64,000 bases of DNA, from assembly GCA_020543525.1 (NCBI GenBank), contig JAHYIO010000001.1:4092001-4156000 (forward strand), in the 5' to 3' direction. Below the pieces are notes generated by a model. The model did no database searches. It saw only the letters and a list, made by a program, of their open reading frames with translations, and had not been told where the DNA came from. The position numbers and the translations under genes are program-made. The DNA comes from Coriolopsis trogii (Eukaryota; Basidiomycota; Agaricomycetes; Polyporales; Polyporaceae). This document shows, piece after piece, positions 36,316 to 48,092 of the stretch (position 1 is its first letter; every line of letters starts with the position of its first letter).

Positions 36316-37366
36316 TTAGAGAAGAAACTCCGAGAAGTCGAACGCGCCCGGAGCATTGAGGGCCGTCTGTGCGACACCCTGCAGAGTGCTCCAAGACGGG
36401 TCGCCGATCCCGATCTCGTAGTCAAAACCTTGCTACAAGCATCATCACGCGGGTGAGCCATAGCATATCAGGAAGAACGAAGAGGGAGGGAGAAGGCTTA
36501 CGTGGGGGTCCGCGTTCGGTAGCACCTGCCAGTAGAGCCAGGCAAGGCCAGCGCCCGTGATGGCGTTCGCCCAGGTCTTGATACAGAAGTCTCTTGTCAA
36601 ACTGAAGTGTACCGTGAGAGGGAGGCACGAACATACCTTGCCAATCATGGCCTCGTTTTCAGCTTCGAAGCCAAAGATGTAGTCGCTCAGCTCCTTCCAC
36701 GGCTTGCCCAGAGTGGCGTGAACATGGTTGAGGATATGAACGAGGCGTTTGTCGAATGCCTGCTGGGGGAAGTCCTGTTCGTAAAAAAAGCCAGTACCGA
36801 ACTCCCTGCCGTATACATCCCCCGCTTGGAGCGCATTGAAGCTGTGCATCGTAATGATGAGCTATACAACCATGCGTCAGGACAGTTTCCCCGAGAGACG
36901 GAGACGTCTTTCACTCACCTTGATGCCACGAGCATGCGCATCGATCATAAAATCATCCAGACGTTCGAGGACGGTATCGTCGTAGCACGATGTATCGCCA
37001 TTACATATCTCGGTCGGCTCAAGGTCCGGGAAGGGATCGATAGGAGTCGCCTATGCCATACAATGATGAGTATGCGCGGGATCAAGGCCTCGGTCAGGAT
37101 CATTCACCTTCTGACTGGTTGACTGACCATCGAGCCAGACGCGAAGGACCTTCATATCTGCACTCTGGAGACCACTGCAACGATCCGGATCCAATCAACA
37201 ACGCATATAACAGTAGTAGTAACAAAACTTACTTGAGCAGAGTGGTCCGCGTGTCGGCACGTAGGCCGGCAGCATAGTAAAGGTTCGAGCCCGCGAAGGC
37301 GTTCGCAGCGGAGACGAGATTAACGGGGGCTGAGACAGTCAATAGACTCAAGAGGTAGAGGCGCAT
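36316..37366 (-). CDS. GH5-like secreted glycoside hydrolase, internally deleted
   Basis: The start at 37366 gives a signal peptide (MRLYLLSLLTVSAPVNLVSA), then NAFAGSNLYYAAGLRADTRT, MKVLRVWLDGQS, CYDDTVLERLDDFMIDAHAR, GIKLIITMHSFNALQAGDVY, WKELSDYIFGFEAENEAMIG with the clan-A acid/base NE, and after a linker TWANAITGAGLAWLYWQVLP. The last exon is GFDYEIGIGDPSWSTLQGVA to FDFSEFLL with stop TAA at 36316. Family members have about 100 residues between the NE strand and the WLYWQ strand, including the EWG nucleophile; here only about 15 unrelated residues remain. The product is about 270 residues and probably cannot act as a retaining hydrolase. It has a good TATA box. Confidence 0.75.
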
Positions 37367-37414
37367 TGTCGTCTTGCTCGTAGTGAGTTGGACAGCAACC
37401 TGATCCTGAATGCG

Positions 37415-37422
37415 TATTTATA
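37415..37422 (-). promoter_or_regulatory. TATA box of the GH5-like gene
   Basis: TATAAATA on the minus strand, about 50 bp upstream of the ATG at 37366. Confidence 0.6.
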
Positions 37423-38175
37423 GAAGTCAAGCCAGGTGCCAGAAGCAGAGCTAAGTATGCATGCTATGCTTCGGCACCTCGAAACATTGTCAGTCGGGGA
37501 TGAATAACGAAATGCCGTCAGAGACATACTAGAGGTGCGATTTGTTACCCACGGTTGACTGGACCACATGAACGAACTGTCATAGAGTACGCGCTCTGGA
37601 CCACAAGTGACATACGCATAGACAGAAGAAGCTGATATAGCTTGTATACTGGTCGGCTGGGCTGGGCCTAGGACGTATGCTTTTCGGCATTGGAGCGACT
37701 CACTCTACATGAGCGATGGATGTGGAGTAAGCACTGTGAGTTCTGCCGGAATGGTTGCGAGCTTCGAGCAGCCCAATAAGAGAGACCGTATTCACCAGAT
37801 ACGTACACTCTCTTCTTGCCCTCCGACAACGAAACAGAAATGTTCAGGTAGTACCTCAGGTAGACGATGAACGCACCCGATGTTATTGAAGTTTTCCCTG
37901 TTGGTCTACTATAATTGGCTGCGGGCACGATGGCTTGAATTGGATCACAGAGGAGCACCTCTCCCGCTGTCCACATTGACTCCGAGACTGGAAACTAAGG
38001 CCTGGAAGAGACCGCGAACGGCGTCATGGTAGTTGTAAGTACATGTACATGCAAGCCGATGCGAACGATGTGAGAGCGGAGGGAGGCGCCCAACATGCCA
38101 CAAGATCCATCAGTAGATCTAATCGTTACACAACGCCGTCATAGTCTTGGCAACAACCTCTGGCTCTCACTCTCA
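37423..38175. other. Divergent intergenic region, no gene recognised
   Basis: Lies between the GH5-like gene and the 2OG-oxygenase-like gene. No supported coding region or RNA. Confidence 0.4.
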
Positions 38176-38181
38176 TATAAG
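38176..38181 (+). promoter_or_regulatory. TATA-like box of the 2OG-oxygenase-like gene
   Basis: TATAAG within CATATAAGGTG, 72 bp upstream of the ATG at 38248; it supports that start over Met codons further downstream. Confidence 0.45.
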
Positions 38182-38247
38182 GTGCTGTCTGGGTTCATAC
38201 GGACCAACATTAGGACTTCAAAGGCATTCAAGCAGTTTGTAGGAACG

Positions 38248-40551
38248 ATGGCACGTACGAAGGTCAGAAAACACCACTCTCAGTTACCTCTGGCAGTGCC
38301 AACATGTGAGTTTACCTAGATCCCAGCTCGGCGGACGACAGGGAGTGAGTGTCACTTCTCCTGGAAGTTGTACCGAACCTTATGGGTCAATGTATACAAA
38401 CCTCTCGCATAGTATGGAAGCCGCCTCGAAAGAAGGTGTTGCCGGGCAGTATCGAAGCTCCAACCAAACTCGGCCGTGATGATATGGAGGTAGATCCAGC
38501 CAACCTACCGGTCATTCGGGTACGCTCTACATTACTAGATATTACTCAGGTAATGTCTACGCAATCTTACAGGAAAAAATGCAAACGATTTTGGAGCACG
38601 ACAAGTCCTTTGGTGTTGGGGGCTTCTCGTTCAGGCAGACTCGTGCTGACGCTCCTAACCCCGTTATCGTTGTAGACGGTCTCGGGGTTATAGGCCTTCC
38701 ACTGAATCCAAGGGAAGCGGAAGTTTTGAAAGCCCGAGCTTCTCAGGCACCGGGTGTGGCTGATAGCACTGGTAACACATCCGTCCGAAATGCCTGGGAG
38801 ATGGACAGCAAAGAGGTGCGTTCCGTGTATCGCACTCCTTATGTGTGGATCGCTGACGCCTAATCGCAGGTCACTATTGGAAATCAGACGGTCTGGGGTA
38901 CGTTCATGGCGGAGACGGTCCGGAACGTGTGTAGAGTGCTGGGAGTCAACCAACGTGCCAGCAAGCCACGATGCTCGTTTTCCAAGATGGTCCTTTACGA
39001 GCCCGGGTCACGGTATAAACAGTCATGCAAATTGTGATGTATGACGAGCTGACATTGCTCTCCCGCAGTTCCCTACCTTATGTGATGTTCGTGAACCTGG
39101 CCTGTGTTTCTGTGCGGTTTCAGATTCACTGACACCATTCTCATGCATCGCATAGTGCAGAGAAGCAAGACGGCGTGTTTGCCACGATCATGGTCATACT
39201 CCCCTCTGAATCCACGGGTGGCGCCGTCTACGTGTCGCACAGCGGCGAAGCCAAGTTTTACGACTGCAGCTTTACGAGTGCGACCAACACGACAGTGCTC
39301 GCCTGGTACACCGAAGTCACGCACGAAGTGAGACCCGTGACAAGTGGCTTCCGCCTCGTGCTTTCATACAACCTCGTCCATACCACGACCGCCCTGCGAC
39401 CAGGACTTACACCAGACACTGACAGGATTGCCACTCTACGCACTATCCTTGCGGCGTGGAAGGAGTACCCTCACCGTCCTGAAAAGCTCGTCTGCTTCCT
39501 GGCGCACAAGTACCCTGAGTCAAACCTCTGCGGGAGCGCACTAAGGGGACCGGATGCCGCTAAACTTGCTGTCCTTGATTCACTTGCGAAGGAATGCGGC
39601 TTCGGGCTCGCGCTCGCGACGGTGGTATATTGGGAGTGTGGACACCCTGTGGACGACGGCATCGATTACGAGGGATTGTCAACCGATGCATATGACGTGG
39701 ACAGCATGAAGATGGAAGAATCACCAGATACGAGAATGACCCTCGAGAACATAGTCAATGTTGAAGGAAAGGTGATCCTCGACACATACCATGTTGACGA
39801 CGAGAGGGAGTGTATCCCTGACGATACGTCGGAGATCGCGAGAAGAAATGGGTATCACAAGCAGGAGTTTGAGGACCGCGACGAAGAGGTGAGTTGGGCA
39901 CAAATTAACTTAATAATAGCTGACTCCTTGGGCGGCGGGGTATAGGATGGTGGCCCCTTGCTCAAGCGTTGTAAGTGTCAGCCTCCTGGACTCAAATACC
40001 CTGCTGATCTCGACGGACCATAGGGTATCGGAGCAGTGCTCTCGTAATCTGGCCAGTCCACGGATCGGCTGTGGCCAAACACAAGGTCGCAGTTGACCAT
40101 GCGGGGCCATCGAGGCTCTTAGACGAGCGGCAGGAGAAACGACGGAAGACTGCAGGCGACCAAGTGGACTTACGCGAGGTTCCTAAACCACTATTTGTCC
40201 CTATTTCCCAGCCGGCCACCTCGAACGAAGCGTCGCTACCAGCTCATATAGTGCCTCCACCACCGCTTGTCTTACCGAATACAAACCTAGCACAGGTCAA
40301 CCCGCCTTTCAAGAGGGGAACCGCGCTGAAGTGGGCCGATGCGAACTTCTCACAAGTCAGTACTACGTTCAGTGGTATTCTTAGTCAACTGCCCGCTGAC
40401 TCACACAAAGGAAGAGGTACGCTCCATGCATCAGATACACTATTTCCCGCCTCTCGCAGCCCAGAATATACCTGCAGAGGGACCAGTGCCGAATGTTCCC
40501 TTAGAGGCAATGCGGGGCAAAAGGCGCGCACGAGCAGACGACTTCCTCTAG
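38248..40551 (+). CDS. Degenerate 2OG-Fe(II) oxygenase family protein
   Basis: Exon 1 (MARTKVRKHHSQLPLAVPT) ends at a strong GTGAGT donor and splices in frame to WKPPRKKVLPGSIEAPTKLG. The core follows: FGVGGFSFRQTRADAPNPVI, VDGLGVIGLPLNPREAEVLK, FSKMVLYEPGS, EKQDGVFATIMVILPSESTG, GAVYVSHSGEAKFYDCSF, VLAWYTEVTHEVRPVTSGFR (distal His and Arg of the iron/2OG site), YRSSALVIWPVHG. The pattern matches a basidiomycete family annotated as prolyl-4-hydroxylase-like oxygenases. The HxD iron motif expected between GS and EK (39010-39160) cannot be recovered from any splice I tried. The stop TAG at 40549 is followed by the same frame staying open to about 40680. Probably catalytically dead or decaying. 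Confidence 0.6.
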
Positions 40552-41260
40552 TGGCTGTCGCGTCGAACAGTCCCTAGCTACTACCCGAATGCGACCAAAC
40601 GAATATGTCATGAGTCAGTTCCATCCGTACCTAGTTTTCTTGCCATCATCACTTTGACCCCTACCTGCGGCACATACGCATGACCCCGAGTGGTACATAT
40701 ACGAAGTTCGCGGGCTTCTCAGCGAACTGTGCGGTGCAGAGTATTCTCTCGTTGCAGTGGCCCCCAATGGCAAAGCCTCTATGTTCGATCAGTAATCTCT
40801 TCTTTCCTTTACCTGTCCTCTTCCCGCTCCCTCGCATCATTGTTCCGCGTTCTTGAATAAGTCAAGGTATGCCCTATTGATGTCGCTCACCAATAGCATT
40901 GCGTCCCAAGTGACGGTCGAGCGAGATTCTAATAAGAGGGCCAAATCCGGACGAAAGGCATAGGCTAGTGGCGGTCGGCGTGCCCGTTGTGGCCACGGAC
41001 GATTGACTGATAGGCGTGTATGGCTGCATGAAACGGTCTAGATACGAGAGTGTCATCATAACTAATTTGTATCGCGCTTATGTTGATACATGCAGGTCAG
41101 AGATGATGAGATGTGCCGGAAGAGGAGCTGCCCAATGCATCCCCAAAGTACGCTCTATTGAGAGCGTCGGACGCAGATCCTGCATACTTTGGCGTGAGAT
41201 CGGTGCGGAACGATTCTTAATATGTGAAGCGCACAAACAGTGACATGTTCGCCTCGTACG
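40552..41260. other. Intergenic, with exon-like open stretch 40680-40795
   Basis: One 38-codon open stretch (WYIYEVRGLLSELCGAEYSL) has protein-like composition and ends in a stop, but no acceptor site joins it to a neighbour in phase. Otherwise nothing is supported. Confidence 0.3.
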
Positions 41261-42532
41261 TTACAACTTCGAGCCAACCTTGAGAGCAATGTTGGCGAAA
41301 TGTGGCTTCCCCTTCCGCTGTGCGGCCTTGATGGCGTCAGGCAAGTCCTGAATGCAACGCACCAATGAGGTCGAACCCAAGTAGACTGACGAGCGTGCGT
41401 TAAAATCTCCCCACGTACCTGCGTCTGCAGCATAGCGGAATTCCAGGTAACAGTGTACTCCAAGTTCTCCCGCACGCTATGCCAATCAATCGTCAGCCCT
41501 TCTGACCCCTTTTGTCTCAACCGCGACGTACGTGTGATCCCTCGCATGGAGGAGCAAGTGCTTCGTGCCGAGCACCGCAACGGGTGACTTTTCTGCGATG
41601 AGTTTTGCCGTGTCGAGCGCAGCAGCGAGCACCTCGTCTCGCCCGCCCTCCACAACGCGCGAGAGGAGGCCCATCTTCTCAGCCTCGCCGGCGGAGAAGT
41701 TTCGGCCGGTGTATGCGAGCTCGTGCACCAGGCTGTGGTTGCCCGCAATCTTGGGCAGGCGAGCCAGGGTGCCGATATCCGCCGCGAGGCCAACGTCGAC
41801 CTCCTGTTCGTATGTGCAGATCATGACGTATAGTGCAGCGAGTCAGTTCGGCGCCGTCGACGATCCACGCTAAAGTAGAGGATCGGACCTTGATGGAAAA
41901 CGTCGTGTTTGACGCTGCGTACCGTACATCGCACGCGGCGATGATGTCGATCGAGAGCCCGTAGGCTACTCCATGCGTCGCGACGATGACCGGGTACCGA
42001 CAGCGCTCGATCGCGGAGATGGAGTCTTGGAAGGAAGTGATCACATCCCTGAGCTGGAGCGCGTTCCTCGCCGGATCGCTCCCGGTGGGTACGCCCAGTG
42101 CCGTGACTGCATGCGCGTCAGCATAGTACAATCGCCTGGATGGGCGAAGAGAGAGAAAGGGAAACGCTCACAGTCGATGCCCGCTGAGAACAGTTTCGGG
42201 AGAGTCGAGGCGAGGACGACCGCGCGTATGGACGGCTCAGCAGAGATAGCGTCGAACGTGCGCCCAAGTTCTGTCCACATCCTAGTAGTAGCGAAGACGG
42301 TACGTGAGCGATGGCTGATTTAGTTACCCCCTATGCTTACGGCTTGTGGAAGGCGTTCACGGGGGCACTAGACACGCACACATATACAGCATCAATCAAC
42401 TAGTTTGCATTGAAGTCGCGAGTAGATAACTCACCGAGCAATCTCAACAAGGGCGACATGGGGCCCCGCAGCCGATACCTTCACAAAGGTGCCGGAGAGG
42501 TAGCTGTATGGGTTCTCGGACGAGCTGGACAT
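41261..42532 (-). CDS. Peroxisomal delta(3,5)-delta(2,4)-dienoyl-CoA isomerase
   Basis: Crotonase-fold enzyme that shifts double bonds during beta-oxidation of unsaturated fatty acids. The start at 42532 gives MSSSSENPYSYLSGTFVKVS, spliced through VALVEIARAPVNAFHKPMW. The body has VLASTLPKLFSAGID (oxyanion-hole region), YPVIVATHGVAYGLSIDIIA, CDVRYAASNTTFSIK, then after an intron EVDVGLAADIGTLARLPK, which holds the Glu and Asp that catalyse isomerisation in this subfamily. The last exon is LPDAIKAAQRKGKPHF to KVGSKL, ending in SKL, a type 1 peroxisomal signal, with stop TAA at 41261. Size and motifs are normal. Confidence 0.9.
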
Positions 42533-43214
42533 CCTGTGTGTGCTTCAAGCTTCAGCCGGATGTTCGTACTACGAATGCAGTACGGAAGTACCAACGCTTG
42601 CTCAGACGTGGTCGCTCGCCAACTTGACTTGAACGTTCCTAAACAACCGAAGTTTGCTGGCATTGGCAGTGCGGCCGCTTCCCACGAAGGCCAAGGTCGC
42701 AACATTATGCATGCAGCATGATTTCCGGGTAACTCAACTGACCGCTCTTCCGAGATCTATCGGGATATTTGAGAGACGGAACCGTGGCAGTACACAAGAT
42801 GCACATACATACTTATCGCCAGAGGCCTCACGGATGAAAAGGATGACGCTATTGAGTACTTGATACTTGCAGATAAAACGGACGTCACAATGTGCGTGTG
42901 TAGAAACCGAAGCCAACGTGCTTGTAGGTAAGCTAGAACGGAAACTAGAGCGGAATAACGGGTAAATACGACGCCGAGGTAGCGTATAGTAGCAATGGTA
43001 GTGGTCTCGGTTCGAGTAATGAGAAGGAAAAGACGGTATGGGAATGCAACTGTGTCTGCTACTGGTAGGATCTCGCATGTCCGATTAAAGGAGATTGAAC
43101 ACAAAAGAAAAGATCGTAACTAATACTGCATGCCTGATCAAGGTCCGTGCACGTCAGAGGGGGTCGTGACAGAATCATACACATTTCACCACATCCCAAG
43201 CGGGGCCTAGCTAA
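42533..43214. other. Intergenic between dienoyl-CoA isomerase and chitin synthase
   Basis: Upstream region of the isomerase gene and 3' flank of the chitin synthase gene. No gene is supported. Confidence 0.4.
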
Positions 43215-46200
43215 CTAGTAGCCGTATCCCTGTGGCGGCGCCGCCCCCGGAGGTAGGTTGTTCGGGTACGTGCGCGAGTACCTGTTCGGATTCGGGTTCT
43301 GCACCTGCGGAGCCTGCGAACTCGGTCGCCTCCCCCCCTGCTGCCTCGACACCCTCCTCACACCCCCCGATGCCGGCACAGGCCCATTGTCCGCCAAGCT
43401 GACACCCCGCCCGCGATTCGGCGACATCTCGTCCGGCTCCCCAACGAACGGCGCTTTCGGGTCGTCAAACCCTGCCGACTGCGGCGAGTACGAGTACGGG
43501 TTCGGGGTCTCGCCTGGGAACTGCGCCGACACCGTCGACTGCCTCAGCACGCCGCCCGTCCGCGACACGCGCGCCTCGAAGCTGCTCGAGTTCGCGTTCT
43601 GGTACCCGTACTCCTCCTCCTGTGGGCTGACCAGTCGTTGCTGTGAACCGATATCAGAGTTGTACCCGTCCTCGCTTGATCTCGAGAGTGCGATGGTAGA
43701 TACCGATGGGGTCGGCGCAGTGCGGCTCACGGACAGCGGAGTGGGTAGCGTGAGCACCTGGCTGTCGTTCCTCTGGCGTGGTGGGCCGCTGTTGTACGAA
43801 GACTCGTACGTGCTCTGATCAAACTGCGGCAGCTGCGGGCTCTGGTAATCCGGCGTAGAAACCAACGAATACCTGTTACACCAAGCCATCGTGCTCAACC
43901 ATCAGTTGCGCTTCATCATGCAGACCGAAAAGCGTACCTCTTTGGCGAGCCTGACCTCGCATCATAGGCAGTAGAGTCCCTCGACTGAGTACCACTCTTC
44001 CAGCGCCTCTCGCGCTCAAACTCGGCCCACCGTTTCATGACGATATGCGACGAATCAAACTCTCCTTCCTTGTCCCCATGGTTGTCGTCCTTGTCGCCCG
44101 CGACCTGCCGCGTCTGACCCCACGAGAAGTCGTCAAAGTGCCAGAACGCGTACGAGGGCAGGATGCCGTTCCAGATCGGCAGCGACAGCAGATAGACGAG
44201 CATCCACCCCACGTACGCCACCTTGCGCGAGGTGATCACGATCAGCAGACCGGGCAGACCTAGCACGATCGCGAGCAGGATGAGTGGGATGGTCGTATCC
44301 GGACCCCCGGGGATGATGGAGGAGACGATGAGGTAGATCGTGAACGAGATGGCCGCGGGGAGGACCAGGGTGCCCGCCAGTTCCATACCTACGACAAACT
44401 GCATGGAGAAGCAGAACGTCCCACACAGATCGCGGACCAGGAGCAGCTCCGCCAAGTTGTGGATTGTCGAGTTGATCCAACGACGACGCTGCGACAAGAG
44501 AACCCGGAAGGTGTCGGGGACAATGGTCTTGCAGACGGCCTGGGGACAGAAGACGTTCTTGCGCTTGGGGAAGGTCTTCAGCATGAGCGTCGTGAGATAC
44601 CGATCCTCTCCCAGGAGCAGCAGGTTCTTCTTGTGCAGCGTGTCCACGACATTTTCCGAGTAGTGCTCCACGACGTCCGGGTTCGCAAGAACGGGAACCC
44701 AATATCCGGAATCACCCTTCGGCGCCTTGATGCGGTACATGCTGAAGCAACCAGGCAAACAAGTGACACCTCCGAACATGGACTCGAAGGCCTTGTTGAG
44801 ATGATGGGAGATATAGTACTCGAACACTACAGCGCATATCAGTGCAAGAGCTCACGGGAATAAGAGGCACACATACCTTGAATCATCGTGACCCACGTCT
44901 CCGCCTTGTTCGCAATCTTCGTCTCCCCGCAAAGACCCATGATCTCCGGATCGTTGACCATGCACGCCACCATCCGGCTGAGCGAGTCCGGGAAGACCTT
45001 CGTATCCGCATCCACGCACAGCACGAGCTCGTACCGATCCGGACTGATGCCCGTCACGCGCCATATCGAGTTGAAGAACTCGTACTCGAACGTCGTCATC
45101 CGCTCGTCGAACATCACCTTCTGCAAAAAGCCCATGAGCACGATCTGGCTGTCGCGCTTGCCCCGATTGCCCGGCTTCGCGTCGTTCGCCTCCAGCGGGT
45201 TTCCGACCTTCGCCACAAGCACTATGGGCACGCGCTGCTGCTTCGACCGCTCGACAGTCAGGTCGTCGTAGGCGTAGAACCCGGCGTATACCTTCGCCAT
45301 GTTGTGGCGCTTGTGGCCGTCGGCGATGGCCACGTACGAGTGCGCCTCGACCTCGTTCGGCGGGATGACAAAGTCCTTCATCATGGTCAGACAGATCTCG
45401 GGAGTCGTCAACGTGTTCCCGGCGCCCTTGACCATACCGTCAGCGATGACCATGATCAGCTTGTGGCTGTTTGGGTAGTCCGTGGTTGCGAGAGAGTCGA
45501 TCGTCGTCCGCAGACCCTCCACAGATTCCGAGTAGGCGGTCACGAGACAGATGGTGTGAGCAAGCGGGTACCCGAATGGTTCGTAATCTGGAGACGGTTG
45601 AGGCACGACATTGTGGAGTGGGAACGGACACGGGTTGTCAGCGAACCCTCGCTGTGGGTCGCCCACGAGTGAAGTCGAACTACGGGACTGGCGGTAGGCA
45701 GGAGTATCGGGCGGCGATGGCTTCACGCTCTTCGCGCTGGACCCTCCGTAAATGCTTGTCGTGCCATTGCGCTTGTAGGGTATAGGCTCGAGCATGCCAT
45801 AAGCAGTCGACGGACGGCCGCCGACGCCCTTGAGCGCGCTTTCCGAGGGAGTGAATCGCGACGTGCTGGGGAAGAACGTGTTCCGCTTGTTCGTCTTCGG
45901 AAGACCGTTCTTTTGGACGCTAGGACGATACTGGCTCGGAGCAGGACGGTAGATGTCGTCTGTCCAGTGCTCGATCTCGGCTGCGCGGCGCATGCGTTCC
46001 TCGTACGTTTCACGCTTGAAATTGCCGAGCTTCCAAGAGAAGAACCAAGAGAACAGGACGGCCATCGCGAAACGGATGCCGACGACGCCAACGATGAAAA
46101 CAAGGGAGACGTACAAGACAACCTGCGACGCGACACACCCGATGCTCTTCGTGTCGACGAACCCGACCGTGGCTATGTCCTGCAAGCACTGGGCAAGCGG

Positions 46201-48092
46201 ACGCTGGTTCGTGCGTAAGAAGTACATGCTGAGGTCCTTCCCGTTGTAGGTCCCATTGGGGCGCTTCATTTCGTCGAAGATGTCTGGATAGTCCACTTCG
46301 GCACGACTCAGCCAGTTGAGAAGTCCAAGGTCAAGTACCGTTCTATTAAAAGGTTAGTTGACGGTGGCGCAGGGGACGGCGGCAGACGTACGACTCGTAG
46401 ACAGCGAGATTCCGGGTCGAATTATGGATGTTGTCCCACGTATAATAGACCTGACCCTGGGGCTGCATCTGAGCGAGCATGTTGCGGGCTTTGGAGGTGG
46501 TGTGGCAAGTCGTATCCGTATCGTAGCCAGTCAAATTGACACCAGACGTGCCATACTGATTGTAGATGTTGCACGGGAAGTACCATCCCAGGCTCCCGTT
46601 ACTGCCGGTGATCGACGAATTGCTCGCTTTCGTGATGAACTGGCGGCAGTTCTGGTTGACGTTCTGGAACATGAAGGAAATATCGGCGCCGGCGGCACCC
46701 CAGTCGCCTTCGAAGAGCGGGTTCGTCTTGCCGGTGAACGAGCCAACCGGAGGGTGATTGAACTTGCTGAAGTCATAGTCGTATCCATGGATGATAACGG
46801 AGGCTTTGTCGATCGTGCCGGACTGGAAACGGTCCGGTTGGGTGCCACAGACGACTTCGGTGAAGCCGAAGGTGATGAAACCGACGATGGCCATAAGGCT
46901 GAGAATGATAGAGAGAAGTCCGATCTTCTCGCGCCATGCTCGTTGCTGCTCCGGGGTGCGGATGCCTGTGAATAATGAGCATCGACTCGAGTGGATCAAA
47001 CATCAAGGGCACCGAGTCGTGTGTGATCGCTGACCACGCCCGACCTGTAGGGCGAATTCGAACGTAGACGTGCGTGTTAGCGAGGCGCACCCTGGGTACG
47101 TTCTTAGGAGGCCTGTCGGAGACCCTGGGCCGCCTGCCTTTTGCCCGACAACTCCTGTGTAGGACATGGCGCCTTGCACGTCGTGTTTCGGGTCTACCTT
47201 ACTGAACAGCATGGAACACGGACGAGAGGAAGTCGCTCATCGTTGGGTACGAGGCAACTAGGGTGTCTTTTCCACAGGCCGGTGCCCCGATGGAGATGGA
47301 AGAAACTCACCGCAGGCGTTGAGGAAGACCGACGGCACGAAGCAAGTGATGATGTAACAGTAGATGTACCATGCATCCTTGGGACCAGGACCGATGTTGT
47401 CAAGCCAGCTGCCAGACTTGGGGGCGTCGGAAGAGCCAGGTGTCGGCTTCTTGCGTCGTAGTGTTGCGCCGCGCTTGAAGAGGGCAAGGCCCGACTCGTG
47501 GACGTCCTCTTCTCGGCCCAAAAGAGACTTCCCACGACGCAGCTGGCCTCTTTGTGGAGCGTTGCCCGTGGCTACGACGCGCAGACGAGGAACATGGGCG
47601 AAGGGGAACGACAGAAAAAAGAGGAAGAGACTCACCAGAGGGTATAGCATCGCCGCCCTCGGTCATGAGCTGGGCCGCGTGGTTGCGATAGTGCCATTGC
47701 CTGTGGCCAGGATCGATTTTCTCCCTGTCTGGGCGGACGAGAGACTTCTTCCTGCCCACCCGGCCGTCGGTGTGCCCTCCTTCGACATCCATCGGGGGTG
47801 GAGCGGTGGGCTGGTAGGCGGAGTAGTGCCTCTGACGACTCTGGTCGAGAGGATCGCGTCTGTCACCGGCCTCGGTGTTCTGGAACGAGATGCCCCTATG
47901 TTGGTGCTCGCCCTGGGGGTACGGCGGTCGGTGAGTGGTGTAAGGCTGCTGAGGCTGATCGGGATAAGCGGAATAGGCGGGATATGACGGAGGGGGCGAC
48001 TGGGTCTGGACGGGGGGCTGAGGGTGAGGCTGCGTTTGCTGGGCTCCCGGTGGACGGGTCGAACGCGGGGGACGCTGGCCGCGGTAATCCAT
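43215..48092 (-). CDS. Chitin synthase, class IV (Chs3-like)
   Basis: Family 2 glycosyltransferase that polymerises UDP-GlcNAc into chitin at the plasma membrane. The start at 48092 opens a Pro/Gln-rich cytosolic tail ([16 protein letters not shown]), followed by [20 protein letters not shown] (membrane), a cyt-b5-like extracytoplasmic part ([20 protein letters not shown]), more membrane segments and the catalytic domain. That domain has [67 protein letters not shown] and the product-binding [19 protein letters not shown]-terminal membrane helices and a Ser/Pro-rich tail end at QGYGY, stop TAG 43215. No myosin head is present. The intron at 46966-47310 is 345 nt, far longer than the others. 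Confidence 0.93.

Noticed and set aside
40680..40795. Separate small gene reading WYIYEVRGLLSELCGAEYSL
   Set aside because: Only 38 codons, no initiating ATG and no in-phase acceptor; it could be chance.
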